Assembly: GCA_023386955.1 (NCBI GenBank)
Contig: JAEWIS010000053.1
Span: 1 to 64,000 of the forward strand
Direction of reading: 5' to 3'
Length of the DNA stretch: 64,000 nt
Source: Bacillota bacterium
GTDB lineage: Bacteria; Bacillota; Bacilli; Paenibacillales; NBRC-103111
In this document: in pieces, positions 33,730 to 42,353 of the stretch
Layout of the letters: the number at the start of each line of letters is the position of its first letter
How positions within the stretch are numbered: position 1 is the stretch's first letter
Translations under genes and position numbers: made by a program
Notes under the pieces: model-generated
The model's database searches: none
What the model was told of the DNA's origin: nothing
The model's input: only the letters and a program-made list of their open reading frames with translations

Positions 33730-35019
33730 TTACAGCAGGTTAAAGGCAACTTCCAGATCGTAGACTTGCTTCTCGTCGATGTGGACGATATCGCCCAGTA
33801 CACCTGCAGAGATAATGGCTTGCGCGCTGAACTCGCACACTTCCAGACGGTCAAATGCATTCAGCAAAGAGTTGCCTGTTGCGATGATGCAGTCGTTTTC
33901 GCAGATAACAATCGGCTTGTCCTTGGTGAATACTTCCGCTGTTTGTTTCGGTTCCAGGAACGCAGCGCCGAAAGGAAGGCGGGGAGTTCTGCGCAACAGG
34001 ATGTAGCTCTCCGGAATGGTCCGGGAGTCGAAGCCTGCGCTGGTAACGGCAAAGGCCATGCTGTAGGGCGGGTGGGCAATGATCACCGACTGCACATGAG
34101 GCTGGGCCTTATAGATTTCTTGGTGCAAAGCGACTGCGCGGCTCGGGGTTTTACCAGCTTCCTTGGCGCCGTCCTTCACAACTACGAGATCGCCCGGTTC
34201 CAGATACTTGCGGTCCAGACCAAAAGGCGTAATGATGAAGGAACCGTCGGACAGCCGTTGGGAGAAGGAGCCTTGACCGCTGGTGAACAGGCCTTGGTCA
34301 TAGGAACGTTGGATCAGGCGGCACATTTCGCGGCGGGCTTCCCGTTCCTCGGAGCTGAAGCGCTCCGGCTTATAGTCGGTCATTTCAAGCGGCTTGCGGC
34401 TCTTGGCCTGCTCCAGCTGCTCGTCGGTCAGGGATACCGGAGTACCGATGCGGCGGGCGTTGATCTCGATGCGGGCCATAAATTCAAGGGTTTCGAAGGA
34501 CTTGAAGGCGTCGAACAGGTTCTTGCCGCCTACAACAACGCCGTGGTTCTCCAGCATAACGGAGTCATAGCCTTGTGCGAATACAGCCGCAACCTTGTCT
34601 GCCAGCTCTGCGCTGCCCGGCAGGCCGTACTCTGCGATTCTGACTTCGCCGACGAGGGCGTGGTCGAAGGGAAGCATGTGCATGTCAGGTGCCTTGCGCA
34701 CGATGCTGAATGCAACCAGTGCGGGAGGGTGGGCATGAACAATGGCCTTCAGGTCGGGACGGGTGCGGAAAACCATTTGGTGGAAAGGGAATTCGCTGGA
34801 GGGTTTGTGCTTGCCGACTACAGTGCCGTCAGCCTTCACGCAAACAATGTCTCCGCGGTTCAGGTTGCCTTTATCAATACTCGCAGGGGTGATCCAGATA
34901 TCCCCGTTGTCGTCGAGGATGGACAGGTTGCCGCCTGACGTAGTGGTCATGCCGTAGCCGTAAATACGTTGGATCATCATGATAATCTGGTCGGCCGGGT
35001 GCAAATATTCGAATTGCAT
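33730..35019 (-). CDS. Two-domain class II aldolase (rhamnulose-1-phosphate aldolase type)
   Basis: A 429-residue fusion of two class II aldolase/adducin domains. Domain 1 (1-200) has a full active site: GGNLS, catalytic Glu76 (SSEF), and zinc ligands His95, His97 (VHAHPP) and His159 (ENHG). Domain 2 (about 225-429) keeps the fold but lacks the Glu (PSRA, 292-295), has Ile314 for the first His, and has Asp376 for the third. Domain 2 is therefore probably structural or regulatory. Placed with rhaA and fucO, it should cleave L-rhamnulose 1-phosphate to DHAP and L-lactaldehyde. AAGGAGGAG precedes ATG 35019. Confidence 0.85.
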   Translation of the reverse strand: MQFEYLHPADQIIMMIQRIYGYGMTTTSGGNLSILDDNGDIWITPASIDKGNLNRGDIVCVKADGTVVGKHKPSSEFPFHQMVFRTRPDLKAIVHAHPPALVAFSIVRKAPDMHMLPFDHALVGEVRIAEYGLPGSAELADKVAAVFAQGYDSVMLENHGVVVGGKNLFDAFKSFETLEFMARIEINARRIGTPVSLTDEQLEQAKSRKPLEMTDYKPERFSSEEREARREMCRLIQRSYDQGLFTSGQGSFSQRLSDGSFIITPFGLDRKYLEPGDLVVVKDGAKEAGKTPSRAVALHQEIYKAQPHVQSVIIAHPPYSMAFAVTSAGFDSRTIPESYILLRRTPRLPFGAAFLEPKQTAEVFTKDKPIVICENDCIIATGNSLLNAFDRLEVCEFSAQAIISAGVLGDIVHIDEKQVYDLEVAFNLL

Positions 35020-35271
35020 AAAACAAGCTCCTCCTTGGAAAACCGTAGTGTGTGAGCAGATGCGGGTTTTGAATATCTTTGATTCGCTCTAGATGCTTTT
35101 ATTTTAAGCCAGTCCAGCCCAAAAATGAAGCCCCAATTTAGAGAAATTTGTGAAGAAATTTTGTTTTGTTTTTGTTTTTATTTTGAATGCAAGGGTTTTT
35201 GGCCGTTATACCCTCATTCAGAGCGGAGTGCGGATCCAACCGGGGATCATTTTTAGGCTTTATTTAGTATG

Positions 35272-35280
35272 TGCTATAAT
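35272..35280 (+). promoter_or_regulatory. Extended -10 promoter of the CvfC-like gene
   Basis: TGCTATAAT: a perfect TATAAT (35275-35280) with TGN. The start codon is 31 bp downstream. Confidence 0.6.
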
Positions 35281-35310
35281 GGCAGTGTGATGAGAGGAAG
35301 GGATGGATTC

Positions 35311-36486
35311 ATGAAAATTGTCAAAATTGAACCGACTCCAAGCCCCAATTCCATGAAATTAACATTGGATACCCGGCTTAATCCGGGTGTACGGCTGGAT
35401 GTCCAAAGGGGCCGGGATGACACGGCTCCTGCTTATATCCGTAAGCTCTTGGCGATTGAGGGTGTGACGGGGGTATTCCAAACAGCGGACTTTCTTGCCC
35501 TGGAGCGGCATCCCCGGGGTGATTGGGCAGCTATTCTGGCAGCAGCGGAAGCGGTGCTGGGAACGGCAGCCGGACAAGGCGCCTCATCCTCCTCCGGGAT
35601 TCCAGGGGCACCCGGACAGCAGGAGAGCGGCTATGGCGAGCTGACTGTGCGGGTGCAGACCTTCAGGGGAATCCCCATGCAGGTCCGGGTCAGCACGGCC
35701 ACGTCCGAAAAACGGGCGGCGCTGCCGGAGCGTTTTCAGATGGCGGCCACGGAAGCGGGTCTGGCCTCACCCAATCTGATTATGGAGCGGAAGCTGGAGG
35801 AGCGCGGTGTCCGGTACGGCGAGCTGGAGGAGGTTCTGAACCAGGTGGTCAGCGAGCTGGAGGCGGAATTCGGTCCGGAGCGGCTGGATGAGCTGGTGCG
35901 CCAGTCCGTTGCAGCCGGCCACGGTTACCAAATCCCGGAGAACGCCAAGGAGCCAGAGGCCCGCCAACTCCCCGCGGAAGAAGCCGAAGAGCTGGAGAGG
36001 CAGCTGGATGATCCCGACTGGCAGGTGCGTTACGCGGCCCTTTCCCGGATCAAGGCGGATTCCAACACGTTACCGCTCCTCAAAAAGGCGCTTTTGGACC
36101 GCAATATTTCCGTCCGCCGGCTTGCCGTGGTATTGGCCGGGGGCGTGGAGGGGGAGGAGCCTCTGATTTTGTTGATCAACGCCATGAAGGATTCCTCACC
36201 TGTAATTCGCAGAACAGCCGGAGACAGCATATCCGACAGAGGTGATCCTGCAGCCGTACCGGCAATGGAGGAGGCATTAACCGATCCCAGCAAGCTGGTG
36301 CGCTGGAGAGCAGCACGTTTCCTGTATGAAGCGGCAGGAAACTCATCGTTGGCCGCTTTGGAGAAGGCGAAGGAGGATACCGAATTCGAGATCCGGCTCC
36401 AGGTCCGCCTGGCTATTGAACGGATTACCAGCAATACCGAAGCCCAAGGCACCGTATGGCAGCAGATGATGCGGGAACGGCAGTAG
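35311..36486 (+). CDS. CvfC-like protein: NifU-N/Scaffold domain plus HEAT repeats
   Basis: A 391-residue cytoplasmic protein. Residues about 1-85 (KIVKIEPTPSPNSMKLTLD...FQTADFLALER) match the Nfu/NifU N-terminal domain. The middle resembles the conserved virulence factor C family, and residues about 235-385 form HEAT-like repeats (DPDWQVRYAALSRI, DRNISVRRLAVVLAG, DSSPVIRRTAGDSISDRGD, DPSKLVRWRAARFLYEAAG). Staphylococcal CvfC affects virulence factor expression; the molecular role is unclear. A Ser/Gly/Pro linker near residues 90-110 separates the domains. ATG 35311 follows GAGGAAGGG. It is monocistronic with a terminator. Confidence 0.85.
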   Translation: MKIVKIEPTPSPNSMKLTLDTRLNPGVRLDVQRGRDDTAPAYIRKLLAIEGVTGVFQTADFLALERHPRGDWAAILAAAEAVLGTAAGQGASSSSGIPGAPGQQESGYGELTVRVQTFRGIPMQVRVSTATSEKRAALPERFQMAATEAGLASPNLIMERKLEERGVRYGELEEVLNQVVSELEAEFGPERLDELVRQSVAAGHGYQIPENAKEPEARQLPAEEAEELERQLDDPDWQVRYAALSRIKADSNTLPLLKKALLDRNISVRRLAVVLAGGVEGEEPLILLINAMKDSSPVIRRTAGDSISDRGDPAAVPAMEEALTDPSKLVRWRAARFLYEAAGNSSLAALEKAKEDTEFEIRLQVRLAIERITSNTEAQGTVWQQMMRERQ

Positions 36487-36518
36487 AAGACCAAGAGAGG
36501 CGCAGCCCTTTTTACGAG

Positions 36519-36547
36519 AGAGCTTCCGCGGTGCGGAGGCTTTTTTT
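36519..36547 (+). terminator. Terminator of the CvfC-like gene
   Basis: AGCTTCCGC/GCGGAGGCT stem with a 3-nt loop and a T7 run. Confidence 0.9.
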
Positions 36548-36661
36548 GCGTTTTCAAAGAGTATGGCACGGCTTTTTTTGATAGGTTTTTGATATAAACA
36601 TGCATACCCTGGCCCACCTTGGAGAAAAATGACATCAAAAGAAGGGCAAGGAGTGAAGCCG

Positions 36662-37822
36662 ATGAAATCCCCCCTGCCTACTCTTCTACAGGGTGCCATG
36701 ATTATGATGATGGCTGTGGGTATGACCAATCACGTCTTTATCATTCCGGCTTTACTCCGCACCTCCGGGCGGGATGCCTGGTTATGCATCATTTGCTCCG
36801 CTCCGGCCATGCTGCTGCTGCTGTTTACCATGCGTTTTATCGCCAATAAACTGGGAGACGAACCCTTGGACAGCTGGATTATCCGCCATGCAGGCCGTCC
36901 GGTATCGGTGGCATTCCGGCTGTTGTTCACGCTATATGCCGTGGTCAACATCTTCTCGACCATGTATGAAACTATGTTATGGACACGGATTAACTTCCTG
37001 CTGAACACGCCGATGGGAGTAACCAGCCTGTTTTTGATGCTGGTCTGCTACAGAGCCTCAAGCAAGGGGCTGCGGGCGATTGCCAATACGGCAGGAATTC
37101 TGCTGCCGCTGGTTTGCCTGTTCGGCTTTACCATTGCGTCCATCAATATCAAGTACAAGGACTATAACCAGCTGTTTCCAATGCTGGAGCATGGCATCTG
37201 GCCTGTAGTCAATGGAACGGTGTATGTGATGGCGGGATCCTTCGAGCTGCTGCTGTTTCTGCTGCTTCAATCCGGCCTGCGTAGCAAAATCAGTCTCAAA
37301 AGCCTGCTGATCCTGGGCTTCTGCATTCTGGGCATCACCTTCGGTCCCGTGATCGGCGCCATTGTGGAATTTAATCCGTATGAGGCAGTCCACCTGCGGT
37401 TTCCCGCTTATGAGGAATGGCGTTTGGCTACGGTGGGGAAATTTCTTTCCCAGACGGATTTCCTTTCCATTTTTCAATGGTTGGCCGGTTCTTTCCTGCG
37501 GATATGCCTCCTTTTGTATGTAACGGTTGAAATGTGGCAAATTAAAACCGATCGGAAGAAAAACACCACCCTGCTGTTCATATGTGTGGTGCTGGTCTTA
37601 ATCGGTTTGGCGCCCATCAGCGATGTATACATGCATCAAATTACGGTGGACTGGCTTTATCCGTCCAACCTGGCACTGCTGGCTCTGGCGGCAGCCGGTT
37701 TGGGGGTGATTGCCGCCAAGGCCGGAAGGAGGGGGGATTCCCGTGGACAATCTGGACAACAACGCCAGCGGCCGCGTCAACAGCAACGTCAACAGCAACG
37801 TCAACAGCCCGAACAGTCATGA
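36662..37822 (+). CDS. Spore germination receptor B subunit (GerB/GerKB permease type)
   Basis: A 386-residue membrane protein with about ten helices of the spore-permease (APC-like) family, the nutrient-binding B subunit of Ger receptors in the spore inner membrane. Recognisable stretches are LPTLLQGAMIMMMAVGM at the N-terminus and FNPYEAVHLRFPAYE in the middle. AAGGAG is 9-10 bp before ATG 36662. The C-terminal about 26 residues are a Gln/Arg-rich tail. This tail is encoded by DNA that also encodes the next gene's N-terminus (80-bp overlap), an unusually long overlap. Operon order is B-A-C. Confidence 0.9.
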   Translation: MKSPLPTLLQGAMIMMMAVGMTNHVFIIPALLRTSGRDAWLCIICSAPAMLLLLFTMRFIANKLGDEPLDSWIIRHAGRPVSVAFRLLFTLYAVVNIFSTMYETMLWTRINFLLNTPMGVTSLFLMLVCYRASSKGLRAIANTAGILLPLVCLFGFTIASINIKYKDYNQLFPMLEHGIWPVVNGTVYVMAGSFELLLFLLLQSGLRSKISLKSLLILGFCILGITFGPVIGAIVEFNPYEAVHLRFPAYEEWRLATVGKFLSQTDFLSIFQWLAGSFLRICLLLYVTVEMWQIKTDRKKNTTLLFICVVLVLIGLAPISDVYMHQITVDWLYPSNLALLALAAAGLGVIAAKAGRRGDSRGQSGQQRQRPRQQQRQQQRQQPEQS

Positions 37823-39317
37823 GACCGGCTCAAACGGGGGAAACACCGTCTCCATGGAGGCGGCGGATGAAGCATTCTACTATGATTATTTTCGCCTGTG
37901 CGGCGATGTTACGCTGCATACCCTCCGGTACGGGAAGGAGCCCCGTTCCGCGCTGGTTCTAATTTATTGCGGCAGTATGGCGGATCAGAAGGAACTCTCC
38001 CAGTTCATCATCCCCCGCCTGGAGGGAATCGGGAACGAGCTTACTTCCGGAGAGTCCGGATATCTGGCCGATTTGACCGCACTGCCTCTGTCTCTCGTCA
38101 AGGATGAGGACGAGTGGCTGACCGTCACAACCCGTCTGGTTTTCAGCGGCCAGCTGATAGTGGTTCATCTCCGGCAGAATGCCGTGTATACCATGGATAT
38201 TTCGGATATGCCCGGGCGCAAACCGGAGGAGTCCGCCATGGAACCCTCCATTAAGGGGCCGCGTGACGGCTTTATTGAAAATCTTGATACGAACATCGCA
38301 CTGATCCGCAAACGTCTGCGTACCCGATCCTTCTGTGTGGAGCTGTTTAATAAAGGCAAACGGGGACAGACCAAGCTGGCGCTATTGTATATGCAGGATA
38401 TTATCAACCCCGACATTCTGAAGGAAATCCGCGGACAAATTGAGCTTGTCGACCAGGATGCGGTTATCGGCACCTCCATGGTGGAGAGAATGGTCATCGG
38501 GCGGCGATTGAAGTCGTTGTTTCCAGTGGCGGACACAACGGGCCGGGCGGATTATGTGGCGGATTCCCTCCTGAACGGCCGCTTCGTGCTGATGTCCGAC
38601 GGCTCTCCGATGGCAACCATTGCCCCGGCTACTTTGTTCAGCCTCTTGAAGTCCTCCGAGGACGCCAACATGCCCTTCCATATTGTCAGCATGCAGCGGG
38701 TGCTTCGTTATATCGGACTATTGATCTCTTTGTTTCTCCCCGGTTTTTTTGTGGGGCTGACCAGCTTCAATCTGGACCAGGTGCCGCTCCCTCTCCTGGC
38801 CACCATAGCCAATACCCGTCAGGGGCTTCCTATGCCCGTCGGGCTTGAAGCTTTCCTGATGCTGGTGATGTTCGATATCTTCGCGGAAGCGGGCAGGCGG
38901 CTGCCGCGGGCCATCGGCCAGACGGTCACCGTGGTGGGGGGCATTATTATCGGTGACGCATCCATCCGGGCGGGCATTACCTCCCCTACCGTTATTGTGA
39001 TGATTTCGATTTCCATTATTGCCTCGTATACGCTGGTGGACCCCATCCTGAACGGAACAGTGGCCCAGCTCCGTTTTTTAATTTTGGGATGCGCCTCTTT
39101 TTTCGGACTGTTCGGTTTTATGATGGCGTTTTTGCTGCTGCTGGTCCACTTATCCTCGCTGGAGCATTTCGGGGTTCCGTATCTCTCGCCGGTAACCCCG
39201 TTTAATCCCAAGGATTTCCTGGCGGGCATCCTGATGAGGCCCAGTATGAACCGGGTCAAGAGGCCGGATGTCCTGGACCCGGTGGACCAAACCTCCGGAT
39301 TGGACCGTAACCGGTGA
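37743..39317 (+). CDS. Spore germination receptor A subunit (GerA family)
   Basis: A 524-residue GerA-type subunit with a soluble N-terminal domain (about 40-300, including FNKGKRGQTKLALLYMQDI and LVDQDAVIGTSMVE) and four to five membrane helices (about 320-480). The GTG start at 37743 follows AAGGAGGGGGG. Its first about 25 residues are Asn/Ser-rich (SGRVNSNVNSNVNSPN), encoded by 12-bp GTCAACAGCAAC repeats that overlap the B-subunit tail. The C subunit follows with a GTGA start/stop overlap. It acts with B and C in nutrient-triggered germination. Confidence 0.93.
   Translation: MDNLDNNASGRVNSNVNSNVNSPNSHETGSNGGNTVSMEAADEAFYYDYFRLCGDVTLHTLRYGKEPRSALVLIYCGSMADQKELSQFIIPRLEGIGNELTSGESGYLADLTALPLSLVKDEDEWLTVTTRLVFSGQLIVVHLRQNAVYTMDISDMPGRKPEESAMEPSIKGPRDGFIENLDTNIALIRKRLRTRSFCVELFNKGKRGQTKLALLYMQDIINPDILKEIRGQIELVDQDAVIGTSMVERMVIGRRLKSLFPVADTTGRADYVADSLLNGRFVLMSDGSPMATIAPATLFSLLKSSEDANMPFHIVSMQRVLRYIGLLISLFLPGFFVGLTSFNLDQVPLPLLATIANTRQGLPMPVGLEAFLMLVMFDIFAEAGRRLPRAIGQTVTVVGGIIIGDASIRAGITSPTVIVMISISIIASYTLVDPILNGTVAQLRFLILGCASFFGLFGFMMAFLLLLVHLSSLEHFGVPYLSPVTPFNPKDFLAGILMRPSMNRVKRPDVLDPVDQTSGLDRNR
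37765..37822 (+). repeat. 12-bp tandem repeat in the gerB-gerA overlap
   Basis: About three copies of GTCAACAGCAAC (about 37777-37810). In one frame they extend the Gln/Arg tail of subunit B, in another the Asn/Ser head of subunit A. Confidence 0.8.
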
Positions 39318-40477
39318 TCAATTTGGCCAAAGCGGCTGTAATCGCGGGGATGCTGCTGGTACTGCCGGGATGCTGGGATATGAGAGAGGCCCAGAATACC
39401 AACTTCATTACAGCCATTGGGGTAGATTATGCCCAGGATCATTATGTGGTCTATGCCCAACTGATCGACTTCACCAGCATTGCCAAGCGGGAAAGTGGTG
39501 ATGCCCAGTCCAAAAGCGGCAGCAAGGCCATCTGGGTGGGAAAGGGCGAGGGGAAAAGTATGATGGCTGCGTTGAACCACATTTATGATTCCTCCCAGCA
39601 GCAAACCGTCTGGACCCATGTGAAGGCCGTGATTCTTTCGGAATCGGTGATGAAATCCAAGATGGGTGAAGTATTCTCCAGCATTCTGCGTTCCCGGGAA
39701 ATGAGATATACACCCTGGATTTACGGCACACGCGACTCCATGGAAGACCTTCTGTCCTCCATGACCCTGCTGAATCTGTCCGCCCAGACCACAGTCATGT
39801 TTGAACCAACCTCGATTTACCGGCAAAGCTCGGATGTGGAGCCGATCCACCTCCAGCGTTTGATGAATGGCATCCGGGAGCCGGCCTCAACAGTGTTGGT
39901 TCCGTCCATTACCAGCCAAAACAGGATATGGACCAATGCCGGGAAGCAGCCGCCCCTTTCCCGGACGGACGGATTATTTGTGGTCAGCAAAAATAAGCTC
40001 CAGGGTTATGTGCCGGAGTCCAAAATCCGCGGTACCCGTTTTGTAAAGTTCTACCGGGTCTTCCGGTATCCCATGACCGTCAATCTCCCCGATAGCGGAA
40101 ATGTTCTCCTCCTTATCCGCAATCCCCGCACCTCTATGGACATTAACCCGGAGGGGGAGGAGCTGCAGGTGACCATCAATCTGATTACCCGCGCCAACAT
40201 GATTGAGAAAAATACGGATGAAACCGTAAGCTTCCAGGACATTACCGAGGCTGGCATCCAAAAAATTAAAGATGAAATCAAGGCTTCTTTTGAGCAGGGC
40301 CAAAGGGAGAATATGGATTTGCTTGGGCTGGAGGAGGAGCTTTACCGGAAACAGAATGCGGTGTGGAAGGCGGCTCATGATTCCGGCGAACCGCTGCTTC
40401 CGCGTTTTAAGCTGAAGGAGGTACAGGTGAAGCTGGAAATTAATCACGCCAATACGTATACCTTCCGCCAGAAATGA
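39314..40477 (+). CDS. Ger(x)C-family germination lipoprotein (C subunit)
   Basis: A 387-residue lipoprotein of the spore inner membrane. The signal peptide ends with the lipobox LPGC, lipidated Cys20, followed by WDMREAQN, the typical GerC start. Conserved stretches include FITAIGVDYA, YGTRDSMEDLL-like and FEQGQRENMDLLGLEEELYRK. It starts at GTG 39314, overlapping the GerA stop codon by 4 bp. It is the last gene of the B-A-C operon. Confidence 0.93.
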   Translation: MINLAKAAVIAGMLLVLPGCWDMREAQNTNFITAIGVDYAQDHYVVYAQLIDFTSIAKRESGDAQSKSGSKAIWVGKGEGKSMMAALNHIYDSSQQQTVWTHVKAVILSESVMKSKMGEVFSSILRSREMRYTPWIYGTRDSMEDLLSSMTLLNLSAQTTVMFEPTSIYRQSSDVEPIHLQRLMNGIREPASTVLVPSITSQNRIWTNAGKQPPLSRTDGLFVVSKNKLQGYVPESKIRGTRFVKFYRVFRYPMTVNLPDSGNVLLLIRNPRTSMDINPEGEELQVTINLITRANMIEKNTDETVSFQDITEAGIQKIKDEIKASFEQGQRENMDLLGLEEELYRKQNAVWKAAHDSGEPLLPRFKLKEVQVKLEINHANTYTFRQK

Positions 40478-40500
40478 GCTTTTCTTTTTCCTCCGAAAGT

Positions 40501-40511
40501 ATGGTAAGATA
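40501..40511 (+). promoter_or_regulatory. Possible extended -10 element
   Basis: TATGGTAAGAT contains TGG-TAAGAT, an extended -10-like sequence about 36 bp before the ATG at 40548. Confidence 0.35.
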
Positions 40512-40547
40512 AAAAGGATGGAATTGAAGGGGGGCTCCTTTTTTACA

Positions 40548-41195
40548 ATGAGTGATAACGAGACGAATAAGTCGGCAGAGGAAGCGGCCAAGGAACAGCA
40601 GGAGATGGAACAGCAGGTCAAAGCCTGGTTTGAGCTGACTCGCAATATTCTTGCGGATGAATATAAGGATTATGAGGTGGACGGGCAGGTTGCCCTTCAC
40701 CCGGGATTTGGCCATTTGTTTGCCTTCCGGCTCCAAAAGGACGGCAAATTCTATACCTGCGGCTTTATGCTGACAGAATTGATCCAAGTGTATAAGAATA
40801 ATGCCAATCCGCCCCTGTGGCTGGCCTCCTTCTTCTATGATATGATCCAGGCAGGGGAGAGCCGCGGCTTCCCCAATCCGCCGGAAACCGATGATGAAGC
40901 TAATAAGGTGCTTCAGGAAGTAGTTCTGCCGCTGGTCATGAAGGGTGTGCAGGAAGAGTTTACCGAGGAAAATCAGGTGTATGTGGATCTCGAAGTGAAT
41001 GAACAGCTGGGTCCCGTGCTGGAGCTGGGATTCCCGACCATTACCGATGGCCCCAATACCTGCGCGATTCCGCTGCAATATTTCATGACGATGTATCTGA
41101 TGAACCGCGATCCTTCGGAGCATGCCGTCTTTTCACTGCATAAGCTCATGGAGGAAACCGCCAAAGCGAAGGCCGGGTCCGGCGCTGCGGAATAA
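40548..41195 (+). CDS. Conserved hypothetical cytoplasmic protein
   Basis: A 215-residue acidic, soluble protein with no motif I recognise. The N-terminal about 35 residues are a charged helix (SAEEAAKEQQEMEQQVKAW), followed by an alpha/beta region. There is no signal peptide. GAAGGGGGG lies about 13 bp before ATG 40548; an in-frame ATG at 40518 would leave little leader after the putative -10. It is alone between the ger operon and a convergent membrane protein. Codon use matches the neighbours, so it is a real gene. Confidence 0.7.
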   Translation: MSDNETNKSAEEAAKEQQEMEQQVKAWFELTRNILADEYKDYEVDGQVALHPGFGHLFAFRLQKDGKFYTCGFMLTELIQVYKNNANPPLWLASFFYDMIQAGESRGFPNPPETDDEANKVLQEVVLPLVMKGVQEEFTEENQVYVDLEVNEQLGPVLELGFPTITDGPNTCAIPLQYFMTMYLMNRDPSEHAVFSLHKLMEETAKAKAGSGAAE

Positions 41196-41221
41196 ATAAA
41201 CACCAATACAGACAACCCAAA

Positions 41222-41252
41222 CACCCCGCTCCCGTTCTCCGGATAGCGGGGT
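41222..41252. terminator. Hairpin between convergent genes
   Basis: CACCCCGCT and AGCGGGGTG are perfect 9-bp arms. It lies between convergent stops; T-runs are poor on both sides, so terminator strength is uncertain. Confidence 0.6.
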
Positions 41253-41274
41253 GCTGTGTCTCGCGCAGGCAGCG

Positions 41275-41610
41275 TCATTTGATAAGGGTATAAGCGCCGA
41301 TAACCGGCAGCGGCTTGGCCTGGCCCTGGGCCGCGTTGATAATTCCAAGCACCATCAGAACGAATAATGCCAGGTTGACCAGCGGCAGCAAAAACCAGCC
41401 GATAAAAGGCAGTATCCCCAACACCACATTGCAGACGGCGAAGGCTAAAAACAGCGTCAATCCTTGATTGGCATGGTACATGGCAAACCGGGAATTTTTG
41501 GCCGCAATCAGCGGCACAAAAAACAGAATATAGGCAACGATTGCCATTCCCTTGTTGGCTTCAATGTCCGTCGGGTCGAATCCGTTATCCCGGGGAGGGT
41601 AGGGCTGCAT
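41275..41610 (-). CDS. DUF4870-like small membrane protein
   Basis: A 111-residue protein with three transmembrane helices (about 22-38, 52-70, 72-92) and the pattern NSRFAMYHANQGLTLFL, characteristic of DUF4870/YtxE-like import-component-type proteins. GAGGTGAT precedes the ATG. The role is unknown; related proteins are often found with membrane stress genes. Confidence 0.75.
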   Translation of the reverse strand: MQPYPPRDNGFDPTDIEANKGMAIVAYILFFVPLIAAKNSRFAMYHANQGLTLFLAFAVCNVVLGILPFIGWFLLPLVNLALFVLMVLGIINAAQGQAKPLPVIGAYTLIK

Positions 41611-41792
41611 GACCGATCACCTCATTTTTGAGTTTGGGGAGCCGATTATGTACATCACTGACTTGGACTACTGCCATGTATATAGAAAACTCCTCTAATA
41701 TAGAACTTACCCGCAAGAAACGCAGGGAAAACACCCACCCGGCGGCTTCCGCAAAAAAATACCGCATCACCTCACAGCCTTTGCCGCATATA

Positions 41793-41822
41793 AATAAAAA
41801 CAGCCCCGTGTGAAGGGCTGTT
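41793..41822 (-). terminator. Terminator of the 77-residue gene
   Basis: On the minus strand, AACAGCCC/GGGCTGTT arms followed by TTTTTATTT. Confidence 0.85.
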
Positions 41823-41862
41823 CATAGGCGTTTTCGCAGCTCAGAGCAATATGCGTTTAATT

Positions 41863-42096
41863 CTAATAAAGAGACAGCGCCAGTGAGTCCCGCTCGTTGA
41901 AGCTGTGCAGAAATGCCTCGCTGCCGTCGATTTCTACACTGATCAGAGATTCGAGACATTTTTTGATGGTGGCTTTTCCATACATCACTTTAAGCTCCAG
42001 TGCGCTTACCAAGAGGTCGATGGCTTTTTTGGAGGATTTGCTGCTCTTGATGTATACGGGAATGACCTTGTTTTGGAATTGAATGAGCATTGGCAT
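41863..42096 (-). CDS. Small hypothetical protein, 77 aa
   Basis: No family recognised. A basic centre (KSSKSSKKAIDLLVSALELK) is followed by a second helix region and an acidic C-terminus. AGGTGAT lies 8 bp before the ATG, and a good terminator follows, so expression is credible. Low GC compared with its neighbours. Confidence 0.6.
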   Translation of the reverse strand: MPMLIQFQNKVIPVYIKSSKSSKKAIDLLVSALELKVMYGKATIKKCLESLISVEIDGSEAFLHSFNERDSLALSLY

Positions 42097-42311
42097 GCCG
42101 GATCACCTACCTGATTGGAATCTTTGATATCTATTATAAAAGAAAAAGATTAATTTCAGCTTAAAATAATCTTACTTTTTCATTGCGTGTTGTCACCCCT
42201 AAGCGATTCTGTTATGATGATTTGGTTGGCGAACCGGCTTGAATCGCAATAGTTTAATAGACAGGGGCCAATGCGTCTTCCCGTGAGGGGAATACTTTTG
42301 GCCTTTTTATG

Positions 42312-42317
42312 TATAAT
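42312..42317 (+). promoter_or_regulatory. -10 box before the hydrolase/Mur ligase operon
   Basis: A perfect TATAAT, 37 bp before the TTG start. No convincing -35 at normal spacing. Confidence 0.45.
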
Positions 42318-42353
42318 GGTTATGATGAAGAGAGCAAAGGATGCTGATGGGCG

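Noticed and set aside
32497..34938. Long plus-strand frames of 362 and 433 codons
   Set aside because: Antisense to fucO and the two-domain aldolase, both clearly real by motif content.
41628..41813. 61-codon plus-strand frame
   Set aside because: No ribosome binding site at the first ATG, and it ends within the terminator of the minus-strand 77-residue gene.
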